Position numbers and translations under genes: made by a program
In this document: positions 55,550 to 64,000 of the stretch, one piece after another
Numbering within the stretch: position 1 is the first letter of the stretch
How the letters are laid out: each line of letters opens with the position of its first letter
Assembly (NCBI GenBank): GCA_022843625.1
Contig: JALHNH010000024.1
Span: 35,419 to 99,418 of the forward strand
Direction: 5' to 3'
DNA from: Bryobacter sp.
GTDB lineage: Bacteria; Acidobacteriota; Terriglobia; Bryobacterales; Bryobacteraceae
Length of the DNA: 64,000 nt
Notes under the pieces: generated by a model
What the model was told of the DNA's origin: nothing
The model's database searches: none
What the model saw: only the letters and a program-made list of their open reading frames with translations

Positions 55550-56332
55550 ATGCAGAGATTTATTGGCAATATACTTTGCATGACAAAGTACTCTTCATGG
55601 AATCATTATTTCCATCACAATAACTGGTCTGCACCCGATCTCTGCCCTCCGGGAGATGCCACTCTCAGCGCTCAGGAACGCGAGATGATTGCGATGTCAC
55701 TTCAGCAATTTCAGCTTGGGGAAGGCTCAGATGGGCTGGGGTTGCTGCGCCGGGCTAACGAGTTCAGCGGCCGGAACGACGTCCGTTCCCTGCCCGAGGC
55801 GATGCAGCGATTTGTCCGGGAGGAACAGCGGCACTCGGCCGTACTGGGGCTGTTTCTGGATCGCGAATCGATTCCCCGGCTGCATCATCACTGGGCCGAT
55901 CATCTGTTTCGGCGGATACGCAATTTGGCTGGCTTTGAGTTGATGCTCACCGTGTTGGTGACAGCCGAGTTCATCGCAATCCCCTATTACTCTGCAATTC
56001 ACGATGCGACGAAATCGGAATGCTTGCGCCGGATCGCAAAGCGGATCCTAAACGATGAGGCGCAACATCTGGAGTTTCAGGCTGACAATCTGGCGCTGTG
56101 CGCTGCCCGCCGGGGCGATCTGGGGCGATTTGGGACCATTGCATTTCACTGGGTGGTGCTGAGTCTTGCGGCTGCGCTGGTCTACTCGATGCACACGCGT
56201 CTGTTCAAGGCGGCAGGCTTCAGTCCACTGCGTTTCTGGTCGATGGCCTTTGACGCCCACAAGGCTGTCTTTCACAAATTGACTCAGGGGAGCCGTCCGG
56301 AGAGTGAGCCAGTTGGAGCATATCTGCGATAA
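55550..56332 (+). CDS. Ferritin-like/diiron-type protein
   Basis: A 260-residue helical protein. Two ExxH motifs, in RFVREEQRHSAVLG and ILNDEAQHLEFQADN, plus TAEFIAI between them, give the carboxylate/His pattern of a ferritin-like diiron site. A hydrophobic C-terminal segment (FHWVVLSLAAALVYSM) may anchor it. The start could be ATG at 55550 or 55580; neither has a clear RBS. It is 24 bp after the spermidine-synthase-like gene. A diiron oxygenase or storage role is inference. Confidence 0.65.
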   Translation: MQRFIGNILCMTKYSSWNHYFHHNNWSAPDLCPPGDATLSAQEREMIAMSLQQFQLGEGSDGLGLLRRANEFSGRNDVRSLPEAMQRFVREEQRHSAVLGLFLDRESIPRLHHHWADHLFRRIRNLAGFELMLTVLVTAEFIAIPYYSAIHDATKSECLRRIAKRILNDEAQHLEFQADNLALCAARRGDLGRFGTIAFHWVVLSLAAALVYSMHTRLFKAAGFSPLRFWSMAFDAHKAVFHKLTQGSRPESEPVGAYLR

Positions 56333-56363
56333 TTTCAGTTTGGTTTCAACTACGACATTATGG

Positions 56364-58925
56364 ATGGCGACCCGGTGTCTGATCATTGGTGTGATTGTGG
56401 CTCTCGAGTTGTGTGCGCAGAAGCCTCCAGAAGTAAAGGTGCCCGAGGAGGCCGTAGCCCCGGCGAACATACTGGGGAAGGTAAATGCTCAGGCGGGAGA
56501 GGCCCGGCGCAACGAAAATGTCTTCATCACGGCTCTGGATAACAATGCGCAGAAGGAGTCTAACGTTCGGTTGGGGATGACGGCAACGGCGATTACCGAA
56601 TTCACAGCGGCATCAAGGTTCTTTGGAGCGGAATTCGGGTTATCGCCGAGCAATGCAATGCATCTGGGTGCTGTCAGAGCGCGGAGAGATCTTCATGGCA
56701 ACCTGAATTGGGCACACGCAAATTCCGTTCTGGCTGCGAGGAGTTTCTTCCAAGTTGGGGCTGTCCTGCCTGCAAGGGAAAACACATTTGGGGCCCGATT
56801 GACGCTACCTTTGTGGCGCAATTCCTTTCTAAGTATTGAAGGGGCACACGACGCAAAGCGTGGCTTTGTGAATGGCAACATTCTGGTGCCGCGGCTGGAG
56901 GAGCGAAGCTGCCTGTCGACTGATCCGAGAATTTGCGCGATCATCAACCGCTTCTTCCAGGCCTATCCGAATCAGGCACCCAATCGTCCCGATATCGAAA
57001 CGCGAGCGCTCAATACGAATGCACCGCAGAAGATTGATACCACTACGTCGAGTGCAAGATTAGACCAGGTCCTCGGCAAGCATCGATTTTCAGCGCGGCA
57101 CAGCTGGACCAATCAACATGTCGACGCATTTCAGCTCATTGCCGGACAGAACCCGGACACAACAACAAAATCGCACGATGCACGGCTGACCTGGACTTAC
57201 GTCAAAAGTGCCCGAACCAATCTGGATGTGACGGGAGGATTTCAGCGGAACCGCACGTTGTTAGTGCCTGAGCCTAATGCTGTAGGGCCACAAGTGCAGA
57301 TTGGAACGGCCTTTGACAAGCTGGGCCCAGGATCATCGATCCCCGTGGATCGTGTGCAGAATCGCTTCCAGACCGGAACGCGGGTGCAGCATCAATTCTC
57401 CACCCACACTTTGTCTGCCGGGGGTGAGTTTGCCCGGCTGCAATTTAACGGACAGGAGGCATCCTCTAACCGTGGCAACATTTACTTCCGGAATGATTTT
57501 GGTCGCGATGCCATAACGAACTTCCGTCTCGGTGTGGTGAATCGCTATTCGTTTGCAGTGGGCGAATTGTCGCGGGGCTTTCGGCGTAATGACTGGAACT
57601 GGTTTGTGCAGGATGTTTGGAAGGCATCAAAGAGCCTTACTATCAGTGCAGGGCTGCGCTTCCAGCCGCAGAGACCCATCCGCGAGGTGAACCGGTTGAC
57701 GGAAATCCCTTTCAATTGCGACTGCAATAACTATGGCCCGAACTTCGGACTTGCCTGGCGGATGCCTAAGCATCTGGGCATTTTTCGAGCGTCCTATTCC
57801 ACTCAGTATGGCGACATTTTCCCGGCCACATTGCAACAGCTCCGCTGGAATCCTCCGGGATTCCAGAAGATCGAAAATCAGGCACCACCGTTGCTCGATC
57901 TGCTGGCCGGCACTGTAATCAACCCTGGTGCTCGCGCTATTGTCTTCTACTATCCGCGAGACTTGCAGACACCCTATGCACACCAGTACAGTGCCACATG
58001 GCAACTGCCAACGCCCGCCAAATGGGGCCGGCTGGAAGCGGCGTACGTGGGCAGCCGAACCTGGAAGCTGCTCTACATGCAGTACTTCAACCGCGCAGTG
58101 GTTGTGCCCGGGATTGCACAGACAACAGCGACGATCAACACGAGACGCCCCGACAATCGCTACTTCGACCACCGGGAGATCACAAACACGGCAAGAGCGT
58201 ATTATGATGCCGGGAAGATTTCCTACACGCTTGCGAACAAGAACGGCTTGACGATCGACGCGGCATACTGGTTCTCGAAGGCGATCGATACCGGGGCTAC
58301 TTTCGTAAATATCGCTGCGGGTGATGACGCCAGCCAAGGCCATGCCCAAGTGGCAAATGACATCAATAGCGATCTGCGGGGATTGAGCAATTTCCACCAG
58401 ACCCATGCATTGCTGAGCCGGGTCTCCTACCAGTTGGCACATCGCCGGGTGTGGTTGAGAGATTGGCGTATGTCTGGAGTTTTTGTGGCCAAATCGGGAA
58501 CGCCTTTTTCAGTGATCACGGGATCGGATGCACCCGGCTATGGAAATGTAGACGGGGTGGGCGGCGATCGCCCGAATCTAGTGGACACGGCGATTCTTGG
58601 GAAGTCGATTTCACATCCCGATCTTGCTCCGAAAATCCTGACCCGGGAGTCTTTCGCGTTTATTGAGCCCACGGCGGCTCGTGGAAACCTTGGCATGAAC
58701 ACGTTTCGACGTGCCGGATTCCGGAATCTCAACCTTTCAGCAGAACGACGATTTACGATCCGTCAGGACCGCGCCGTCTCCTTCAGAGCCGAATCGATCA
58801 ACGCCACCAACACTCCGCAGTTTGCAGAGCCGGTGTGGGATCTGTCGAACCCTGCCTTTGGAAAGATCACTAACACGTTGAACGACGGACGTACTTTGCG
58901 CTTCTCGCTCAGCCTTGAGTTTTGA
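56364..58925 (+). CDS. TonB-dependent receptor-like outer-membrane protein with reduced N-terminal domains
   Basis: An 853-residue outer-membrane barrel. After a signal peptide (1-18, IIGVIVALELCAQ) there is no clear carboxypeptidase-like domain and only a short plug-like region. The barrel strands follow the acidobacterial receptor pattern (RFQPQRPIREVNRLTEIPF), ending in the aromatic tail LRFSLSLEF. I chose ATG at 56364 because it begins the signal peptide. Ligand unknown. Confidence 0.78.
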   Translation: MATRCLIIGVIVALELCAQKPPEVKVPEEAVAPANILGKVNAQAGEARRNENVFITALDNNAQKESNVRLGMTATAITEFTAASRFFGAEFGLSPSNAMHLGAVRARRDLHGNLNWAHANSVLAARSFFQVGAVLPARENTFGARLTLPLWRNSFLSIEGAHDAKRGFVNGNILVPRLEERSCLSTDPRICAIINRFFQAYPNQAPNRPDIETRALNTNAPQKIDTTTSSARLDQVLGKHRFSARHSWTNQHVDAFQLIAGQNPDTTTKSHDARLTWTYVKSARTNLDVTGGFQRNRTLLVPEPNAVGPQVQIGTAFDKLGPGSSIPVDRVQNRFQTGTRVQHQFSTHTLSAGGEFARLQFNGQEASSNRGNIYFRNDFGRDAITNFRLGVVNRYSFAVGELSRGFRRNDWNWFVQDVWKASKSLTISAGLRFQPQRPIREVNRLTEIPFNCDCNNYGPNFGLAWRMPKHLGIFRASYSTQYGDIFPATLQQLRWNPPGFQKIENQAPPLLDLLAGTVINPGARAIVFYYPRDLQTPYAHQYSATWQLPTPAKWGRLEAAYVGSRTWKLLYMQYFNRAVVVPGIAQTTATINTRRPDNRYFDHREITNTARAYYDAGKISYTLANKNGLTIDAAYWFSKAIDTGATFVNIAAGDDASQGHAQVANDINSDLRGLSNFHQTHALLSRVSYQLAHRRVWLRDWRMSGVFVAKSGTPFSVITGSDAPGYGNVDGVGGDRPNLVDTAILGKSISHPDLAPKILTRESFAFIEPTAARGNLGMNTFRRAGFRNLNLSAERRFTIRQDRAVSFRAESINATNTPQFAEPVWDLSNPAFGKITNTLNDGRTLRFSLSLEF

Positions 58926-58961
58926 TCCGCCGCAAAACCGTTCACAGGTATTTTGACTTTT

Positions 58962-59001
58962 TCTCAAGTCTGGCAAATTCCTTTTTATCAACGACTTGAG
59001 A
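58962..59001. repeat. Inverted repeat in intergenic region
   Basis: TCTCAAGTC (58962-58970) and GACTTGAGA (58993-59001) are perfect 9-bp arms around a 22-base spacer. No T run follows, so it may be an operator or a weak terminator. Nothing else was recognised between 58926 and 59103. Confidence 0.55.
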
Positions 59002-59103
59002 TACTTTAGCGCTCCTATCTGTTCTGATTTCTCCGCTAACCCTCACTAAGATCGACTTCGAGTAATGGTCTCGCAAACGAGCGTCGCTGGTTGTGCGTGA
59101 TTC

Positions 59104-60864
59104 ATGAGGAAGAACGGATTTACTATGGTCTGGAATTCGATTCAAGGAGCGTCGATTCGCTCCCTTTGTTTTTTGCTTGCCTTGTTTTTCGCCACCGGCG
59201 AGATTGGCAGAACCCAGCCAGTTCTGACGAAGATTCAGGATATGGTTTATTTGGCTGACGGGTCCCGGTTTAACGGCCTCGCCTTCATTGACTGGAAGAG
59301 CTTTGATACCGCCAATGGCTCAGTGATTGGAAGAAATAGTAAGGTGGTTCGTATTGTCGACGGCCTGCTACAAGTTCAGTTGGCACCCACTACAAACACC
59401 AACAACACTTACTACTCGGTAAAGTATTCAAGTGCCGGGCGAGTTTTGTTTACTGAAGTTTGGGCGGTATCGCCAAGTTCGGCGACGCTCAAAATCCGCG
59501 ATGTAAGGGCTATTTTGTTGCCTGGTGGCTTTGTTTCTGCCCCGGGTAATTCCGGTGGAGGAAATTCTGGCGGAGGTGGCGTTATCGGAGAAAACGGTAC
59601 TGGCGCATTTGTCGATCTTGAAACTCCGACGGGCCTGATCAATGGATCCAACCTGGTGTTTACACTGGCGTCCACGCCCAGCCCACTGTCAAGCCTGGAG
59701 CTGTATCGGAATGGACTAAGGCTGAGTGTGGCGGACGATTACACTCTCGCTGGCAACACAATCACGTTCGTTAGCGGTGCACAGCCGCAAACTGGAGACC
59801 TACTGCGAGCCACATACCGGACAGGTATTTTCGGAACCGCGCCGCACAACCTGTTGAGCGATTTGCACACAGATACATTTGCTGAAACTGTGGTGCGCGG
59901 TGATCTTCTGGTGGGACAAGGAACCACAACCAGATGGATGCGGCTGCCGCTTGGAGCGGCCAACCGTTGTCTGACCTCGAATGGTCAGGATGCTGTTTGG
60001 AACGCTTGTCTGTTCACAGGATTCACAACCGGGGCAATACCCTTTGTAAACTCGAGTTCGATTCTGACGCAAGACTCTGCATCGTTCTTTTGGGATGCAA
60101 CGAACAAGCGTCTTGGACTCGGAACTGGCAGCCCTGCGGCGAACCTGACGATACGAGCCTCGGGATCGCAAGGAAGCACCGATCTCACACGTTGGGTGAA
60201 TGCGGCCGGGTCGACACTAGCCAGCGTTAGCAGTGCCGGCACGCTTGCTGTTCAGAAGATGAACGTGTCGTCGAATGCGCAATTTGCGGCACTCAATGAT
60301 TCCGGCTTCGGAGCAGATCCTCAATTCCCGGCCAGTGGCGATTTCTGGTTTAACAACTCGCAACGAGCACGCAAGACATTTGAGGCAGGGCAGGTGCATC
60401 CGATCACGCAGGTTTTATGCAGCGTAGGAGGAGGAGCTACCTCCTCAACCACCAACGTGGTTGTGGGGTCTTGTTCCATCCCACAAACATTCTTTGACTC
60501 GGGTGACCGTATCGAAATCTCTCTTAACTTCGAACATTCGGGCTCAGCGAGCGCGTTCATCACCGAGATGTTTATCGGCTCTACTTCGGTATTCAGCCGC
60601 CAGTTTGACTCGACAGATACTCTGGCCTTTGTGCGAGGTTCCGGTGGTTACTACCCGACCGGAGTCGCATTTGGCAACCACAGCTTCGGAACAGCGGGCG
60701 CGAGTGCAGGAAGTGCCATGGCTGGCCAGGCCAGCAACGTAACGTTAACCCCAACCACAGCTACTCAAATCACATTCAGCGCCCGGCTGGCAACAGCAAG
60801 CTCAGATGTGGTGACCCTTCGCAACTATACTGTGGTGCGCTTTCCGGCGCAGTTCAACCCTTAG
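59104..60864 (+). CDS. Tail-fibre-like secreted protein
   Basis: A 586-residue exported protein. A signal peptide (residues about 20-37) is followed by a glycine-rich linker (GNSGGGNSGGGGVIGENG). A middle beta-rich block contains FFWDATNKRLGLGTGSPAANLTI, a pattern of phage tail-fibre/adhesin repeats, and the end contains ITEMFIGSTSVF. A possible -SD AGGAAG at 59107-59112 favours an internal start ATG at 59125; I kept the longer start. No phage genes are nearby. A secreted adhesin is a fair guess. Confidence 0.7.
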   Translation: MRKNGFTMVWNSIQGASIRSLCFLLALFFATGEIGRTQPVLTKIQDMVYLADGSRFNGLAFIDWKSFDTANGSVIGRNSKVVRIVDGLLQVQLAPTTNTNNTYYSVKYSSAGRVLFTEVWAVSPSSATLKIRDVRAILLPGGFVSAPGNSGGGNSGGGGVIGENGTGAFVDLETPTGLINGSNLVFTLASTPSPLSSLELYRNGLRLSVADDYTLAGNTITFVSGAQPQTGDLLRATYRTGIFGTAPHNLLSDLHTDTFAETVVRGDLLVGQGTTTRWMRLPLGAANRCLTSNGQDAVWNACLFTGFTTGAIPFVNSSSILTQDSASFFWDATNKRLGLGTGSPAANLTIRASGSQGSTDLTRWVNAAGSTLASVSSAGTLAVQKMNVSSNAQFAALNDSGFGADPQFPASGDFWFNNSQRARKTFEAGQVHPITQVLCSVGGGATSSTTNVVVGSCSIPQTFFDSGDRIEISLNFEHSGSASAFITEMFIGSTSVFSRQFDSTDTLAFVRGSGGYYPTGVAFGNHSFGTAGASAGSAMAGQASNVTLTPTTATQITFSARLATASSDVVTLRNYTVVRFPAQFNP

Positions 60865-60915
60865 GCTCTCCAGAGAGGCTTTCATAACCTCATCCCTTTC
60901 TTCCTCTCGGGAAAG

Positions 60916-60955
60916 AAAAGGGGCGGAACAGCAATGCGCTGTTCCGCCCCTTTTT
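60916..60955. terminator. Bidirectional rho-independent terminator
   Basis: A 17-bp stem (AAAAGGGGCGGAACAGC with its complement) and a 5-base loop lie between two convergent genes. T runs occur on both sides, so it can end both transcripts. Confidence 0.95.
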
Positions 60956-60975
60956 CATTGGGATTGAGCTGCTCT

Positions 60976-63900
60976 TTAGAAGAAGAAGCGCAGGCCACCC
61001 TGCAACTGGCGGGGATTGCCAAGCTGGGCGTTCTGGCGGTTGTAGCTGCCGTCTGCATTGCGCAAGCGCATGAAGTCGGCGGCAACTGGTGCCGTTGTGC
61101 CATTAGCGGAGAAGCCGTTTCCATAGATGGAAGTGGTTCCCCCCAGAACAACGTTGTCGCGGTTCAGCATGTTGAAGGCTTCCACCGAGAACTGTACCTT
61201 GTAGCGCTCCTTGAAGTTGAAGCTCTTGATGATGCGCATGTCGGTGGTGCTGAAGCCCAGGTTGCGGAAGTAGTTGCGTGGAAAGGGATCGCCAGGAGAA
61301 CGGAAGGGTCGATCGTTGTTGTTTCCGTCGCGGTTCAGATCTGAACCAGCGCGCGGGTTGATCGGCGTGCCCGTACGAGCGCGGAAGATGCCTGAGAGCT
61401 CAAAGCCCCAGGGCAGTGAGTAGACGGCATTGCCGGTGAAGTTGTGGCGGATGTCGAGCGAGCTGTAATAGTATTCGCTCTTCAGATTGAAGCTGTCCAT
61501 GTAGTCGAAACCACCAGCGCTGCGTTCGCTATCGTCGTCTGAGAAGTTCTGAGCAACAGTGTAGAAGCCCTGGAACTGCAGCTTCTTGGTACGATACTGA
61601 GCCTGAAAGGTGACAGCGCGGTACATTGAACGGGCCGAAGATTCGCGGATGGTGAGGGAACCGACAGTCGGGACAGGACGCAGAATACCTCCACCTACAA
61701 TCCCGTAATCAGGACGGAGGCTTTGGTCGCCTGTGCGAAAGGTCGGGGAAGGAAGGTTGTAATCGCGGTTGCGATTCAGATGCACGGTGTTGACGTAATT
61801 AAACTGGATGCCAGCAGTGAAGTTCTTGAACCATTCGGTTTCGGTCCCGAGGCCCATCTGGAAGGAGCGGGGGTTCTGGAAGTTTGGCGCAGTTGTGGTC
61901 AAGCCGACACCAACGAACGGGTCGCGAGCGGTGGCACCAACAGAGATCGCAGCGGCGCGCTGAACGATTTCGAGAGGAATGACAGGCAGCGCGGTGAGCG
62001 GAGTGCGATTGAGGTCAACCCCGGCTTCGAGGAAGCTCTGGTAAGCAGTCTTGATCGTCCCGGGACCACCGACGCTGAGTGAAACGTTGCCCGGAGGGTT
62101 GCGGAAGTTTGCAGTTGGGTCGGCGAAGGTAAGTAGTGGGGTAGCCGCATAGAAGATGCCGGTATGACCACGAACTACGGTTCGGAACTGATCGGTAAAC
62201 GGAGTCCAGGCGAATCCGAATCTCGGCGCAATCTGGTTCATGTTGTTATTGATCTTGCGCGGGCTGGCAATGCCACCGATGGGGAAACGGACGCCTTCAA
62301 CACGCGCGAGCACGGTTGCGTTATTGGCTACCACTTCCGGGTTGACTTGACCTTCCCAGCGAAGGCCGAAATCGAGAGTGAGCTTATTGGTTGCGCGGAA
62401 GCTATCCTGCACGAAAGCCGCAATCTGCTTGGCCGAGAAGGCAGCCTGAAGGTTGCCAATCTGACGGCTATAGGTAACGTTGGCATTGTCGAAGCGGTTG
62501 CCACCGTTGGCACCGTTGCCGCCAGCAATGTCGAGCACTGCAGCGGGAACACCGTTAACGTTGAAATTTCCGAACTGGTTGAAGCCGAAGGCCTGTGCAG
62601 TAGGGAGGAAGCTAAAGTCGAAGCCGGCTTTCATGCTGTGCTTGCTTTTCAGAATTGTGACTGAGTCGGTGATCTGCCAGCGCTTGTCCGATTGAACTGT
62701 AGGGAGGAAAGAACGGGCTCCGAAGGTTGATACGTTCTGGAGGTTCACACCAGGATTTGTCGAGTTCGCCGTGCGCGGTCGCTCTTCATAAGAACCTGAG
62801 AACTTCAAGTCGTTTACAACTGAAGGGGAAAAAATGTGGGTGTACTGCAGGCCGCCGTTGTGGATGCGGTCCAGTTCGTTGCCTTCGTTTTCTTCAGGGT
62901 TGTTAGTAACGGGGTTGACGGCTGCACCAACGGTGACGGCGTTCTTTTCTACGGAATCGCTAAAGCTGTAGCGCATGGTGAGCTTGTGGCCACCAGCAAA
63001 GGAGTAGTCGGTTTTAGCGGTTACAGCACTGGCACGGTTGGTTTGTTGGAAGGACCGCTCAAAGCTGCGAAGCAGGCTGACGGCTTCGGTGTTGCGAGCC
63101 GTTACAGGCACGCCAGTAAGAGAAGGAATCACTACCTGACGGGGAGTAGTGGAGCGTTGGCTTTCTGCCGCGACAAACCAGAAGAGCTTGTTCTTCTTGA
63201 TCGGGCCACCAATTCCGCCGCCAAACTGCTGCAGGGTTTCGGAAGGACGGATCAGAACTACTGGGTTGAATTCGCTTAGAGCACGGTGGCGAATCTGGTA
63301 GAAGCCTTCGCCGTGGATTTCGTTGTTACCAGACTTGGTGATGGTGTTCATAACGCCGCCGGTGGAGCGGCCATATTCGGCGGAGTAGCCGGTTGCGAGA
63401 ACCTGAAATTCAGCGATGGCGCTTTGTGGGACGGTGATGATGCTGGTGGAGCGTTCGCCGCCACGGATGCCGCCGAAGAAGGGCTGATTGTAGTCAGCAC
63501 CATCGAGCATGATGTTGGAATTAATGCCGCGCTGGCCGGCGAAAGAAATCTGGTTGCGGGATTGGCCTTCGACGACTGCCGTTGGCGTTAGCAGGACGAA
63601 GTCCTGAAAGCGACGGCCGTTGATCGGCAAATTCGTAATTGCAATGCTGTTGACCAGCGCGCTTGCTACAGGCACAGCGTCCTGAAGCAACGTTTCACCG
63701 ACGTCAACTGTGGTGCTGGTGGATTGGACAGCCATCTGCACATTCACTGTGATGGTGGAACCGACGTTAAGCACAAGCCCACTGATTTTGTTTTCAGCAA
63801 AGCCCGTGGTGGTGGTGGTGATTTCGTAGGTGCCTGGATCCATCAACACAGCGCGGTAAGTGCCTGTAGAAGTGGTGGTCAGCTCACGGGTGGTGCCCGT

Positions 63901-64000
63901 TCCAACATTTCGGAGAACGAGTTTAGCGCCGGCAATTACTGCCGCGTTGGGGTCGGTGACGGTGCCGATGATCTGGCCTTTATTGGCAGATCGGAAGAGC
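60976..64000 (-). CDS. TonB-dependent receptor with carboxypeptidase-like domain (partial, N-terminus beyond window)
   Basis: An outer-membrane receptor whose frame is open to the window edge; the visible part starts LFRSANKGQIIGTVTDPNAA, the carboxypeptidase-like domain, and continues GAKLVLRNVGTGTTREL. The plug contains ITNLPINGRRFQDFVLLTPT, and the barrel ends in LQGGLRFFF. The first visible GTG at 63849 is not the start. It is convergent with the tail-fibre-like gene across a strong terminator. The signal peptide is outside the window. Ligand unknown. Confidence 0.92.
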   Translation of the reverse strand, partial: LFRSANKGQIIGTVTDPNAAVIAGAKLVLRNVGTGTTRELTTTSTGTYRAVLMDPGTYEITTTTTGFAENKISGLVLNVGSTITVNVQMAVQSTSTTVDVGETLLQDAVPVASALVNSIAITNLPINGRRFQDFVLLTPTAVVEGQSRNQISFAGQRGINSNIMLDGADYNQPFFGGIRGGERSTSIITVPQSAIAEFQVLATGYSAEYGRSTGGVMNTITKSGNNEIHGEGFYQIRHRALSEFNPVVLIRPSETLQQFGGGIGGPIKKNKLFWFVAAESQRSTTPRQVVIPSLTGVPVTARNTEAVSLLRSFERSFQQTNRASAVTAKTDYSFAGGHKLTMRYSFSDSVEKNAVTVGAAVNPVTNNPEENEGNELDRIHNGGLQYTHIFSPSVVNDLKFSGSYEERPRTANSTNPGVNLQNVSTFGARSFLPTVQSDKRWQITDSVTILKSKHSMKAGFDFSFLPTAQAFGFNQFGNFNVNGVPAAVLDIAGGNGANGGNRFDNANVTYSRQIGNLQAAFSAKQIAAFVQDSFRATNKLTLDFGLRWEGQVNPEVVANNATVLARVEGVRFPIGGIASPRKINNNMNQIAPRFGFAWTPFTDQFRTVVRGHTGIFYAATPLLTFADPTANFRNPPGNVSLSVGGPGTIKTAYQSFLEAGVDLNRTPLTALPVIPLEIVQRAAAISVGATARDPFVGVGLTTTAPNFQNPRSFQMGLGTETEWFKNFTAGIQFNYVNTVHLNRNRDYNLPSPTFRTGDQSLRPDYGIVGGGILRPVPTVGSLTIRESSARSMYRAVTFQAQYRTKKLQFQGFYTVAQNFSDDDSERSAGGFDYMDSFNLKSEYYYSSLDIRHNFTGNAVYSLPWGFELSGIFRARTGTPINPRAGSDLNRDGNNNDRPFRSPGDPFPRNYFRNLGFSTTDMRIIKSFNFKERYKVQFSVEAFNMLNRDNVVLGGTTSIYGNGFSANGTTAPVAADFMRLRNADGSYNRQNAQLGNPRQLQGGLRFFF

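Overview
The window looks like chromosomal DNA of an Acidobacteriota bacterium, most likely of the Bryobacter/Solibacter type. The inference rests on long TonB-dependent receptors with an N-terminal carboxypeptidase-like domain, Tat-exported Gfo/Idh/MocA oxidoreductases and sulfatases, an ankyrin/CxxCH/prenyltransferase-fold fusion, a gene of the NAQKSTGPRTPxGK family, and GC-rich DNA with tightly packed genes. No phage, IS element, CRISPR array, rRNA or tRNA was seen.

Layout. 65-3233 (+): four overlapping genes for an ABC-2 exporter and a DesK/NarL-type two-component system. 3230-9829 (-): a TonB-dependent receptor, a formylglycine sulfatase, and a secreted ankyrin/heme-motif/prenyltransferase-fold protein. 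9962-13165: an accessory patch with a frameshifted multicopy-family gene, a broken PIN-like gene, a VapBC module and an M23 peptidase. 13392-18531 (-): a secreted phosphodiesterase, leuS and an aldo/keto reductase. 18560-21910: a secreted protein of unknown role, a MazEF-like module and speA. 22003-26835: an overlapping operon (Tat oxidoreductase, MetE-like methyltransferase, oligogalacturonate-lyase-like propeller), divergent from an SDR/hydrolase pair. 26824-30279 (-): two tandem oleate hydratase paralogues, one lacking the catalytic Glu. 30575-32124 (-): perR-ahpC-ahpD, with a perfect 7-1-7 operator in the promoter spacer. 32149-38483: CocE-type hydrolase, YqiA-like esterase, unknown envelope proteins and a first TonB.

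38464-49173 (-): housekeeping block with a DUF971 protein, rel/spoT, a second TonB system (tonB-exbB-exbD-exbD-TPR lipoprotein), and the conserved tgt-yajC-secD-secF order. 49209-56332: a membrane/SRPBCC fusion, cysS, a small membrane protein, a Cys/Met-metabolism PLP enzyme, a membrane-fused spermidine-synthase-like protein and a ferritin-like protein. 56364-64000: two more TonB-dependent receptors (the second cut by the window edge) flanking a tail-fibre-like secreted protein.

Together the three receptors, two TonB proteins, one ExbBD set and several exported hydrolases suggest an organism that takes up and degrades complex organic matter. Its genome packing is tight: several divergent pairs are only 28-44 bp apart, and several convergent pairs share 4 bp of stop codons.
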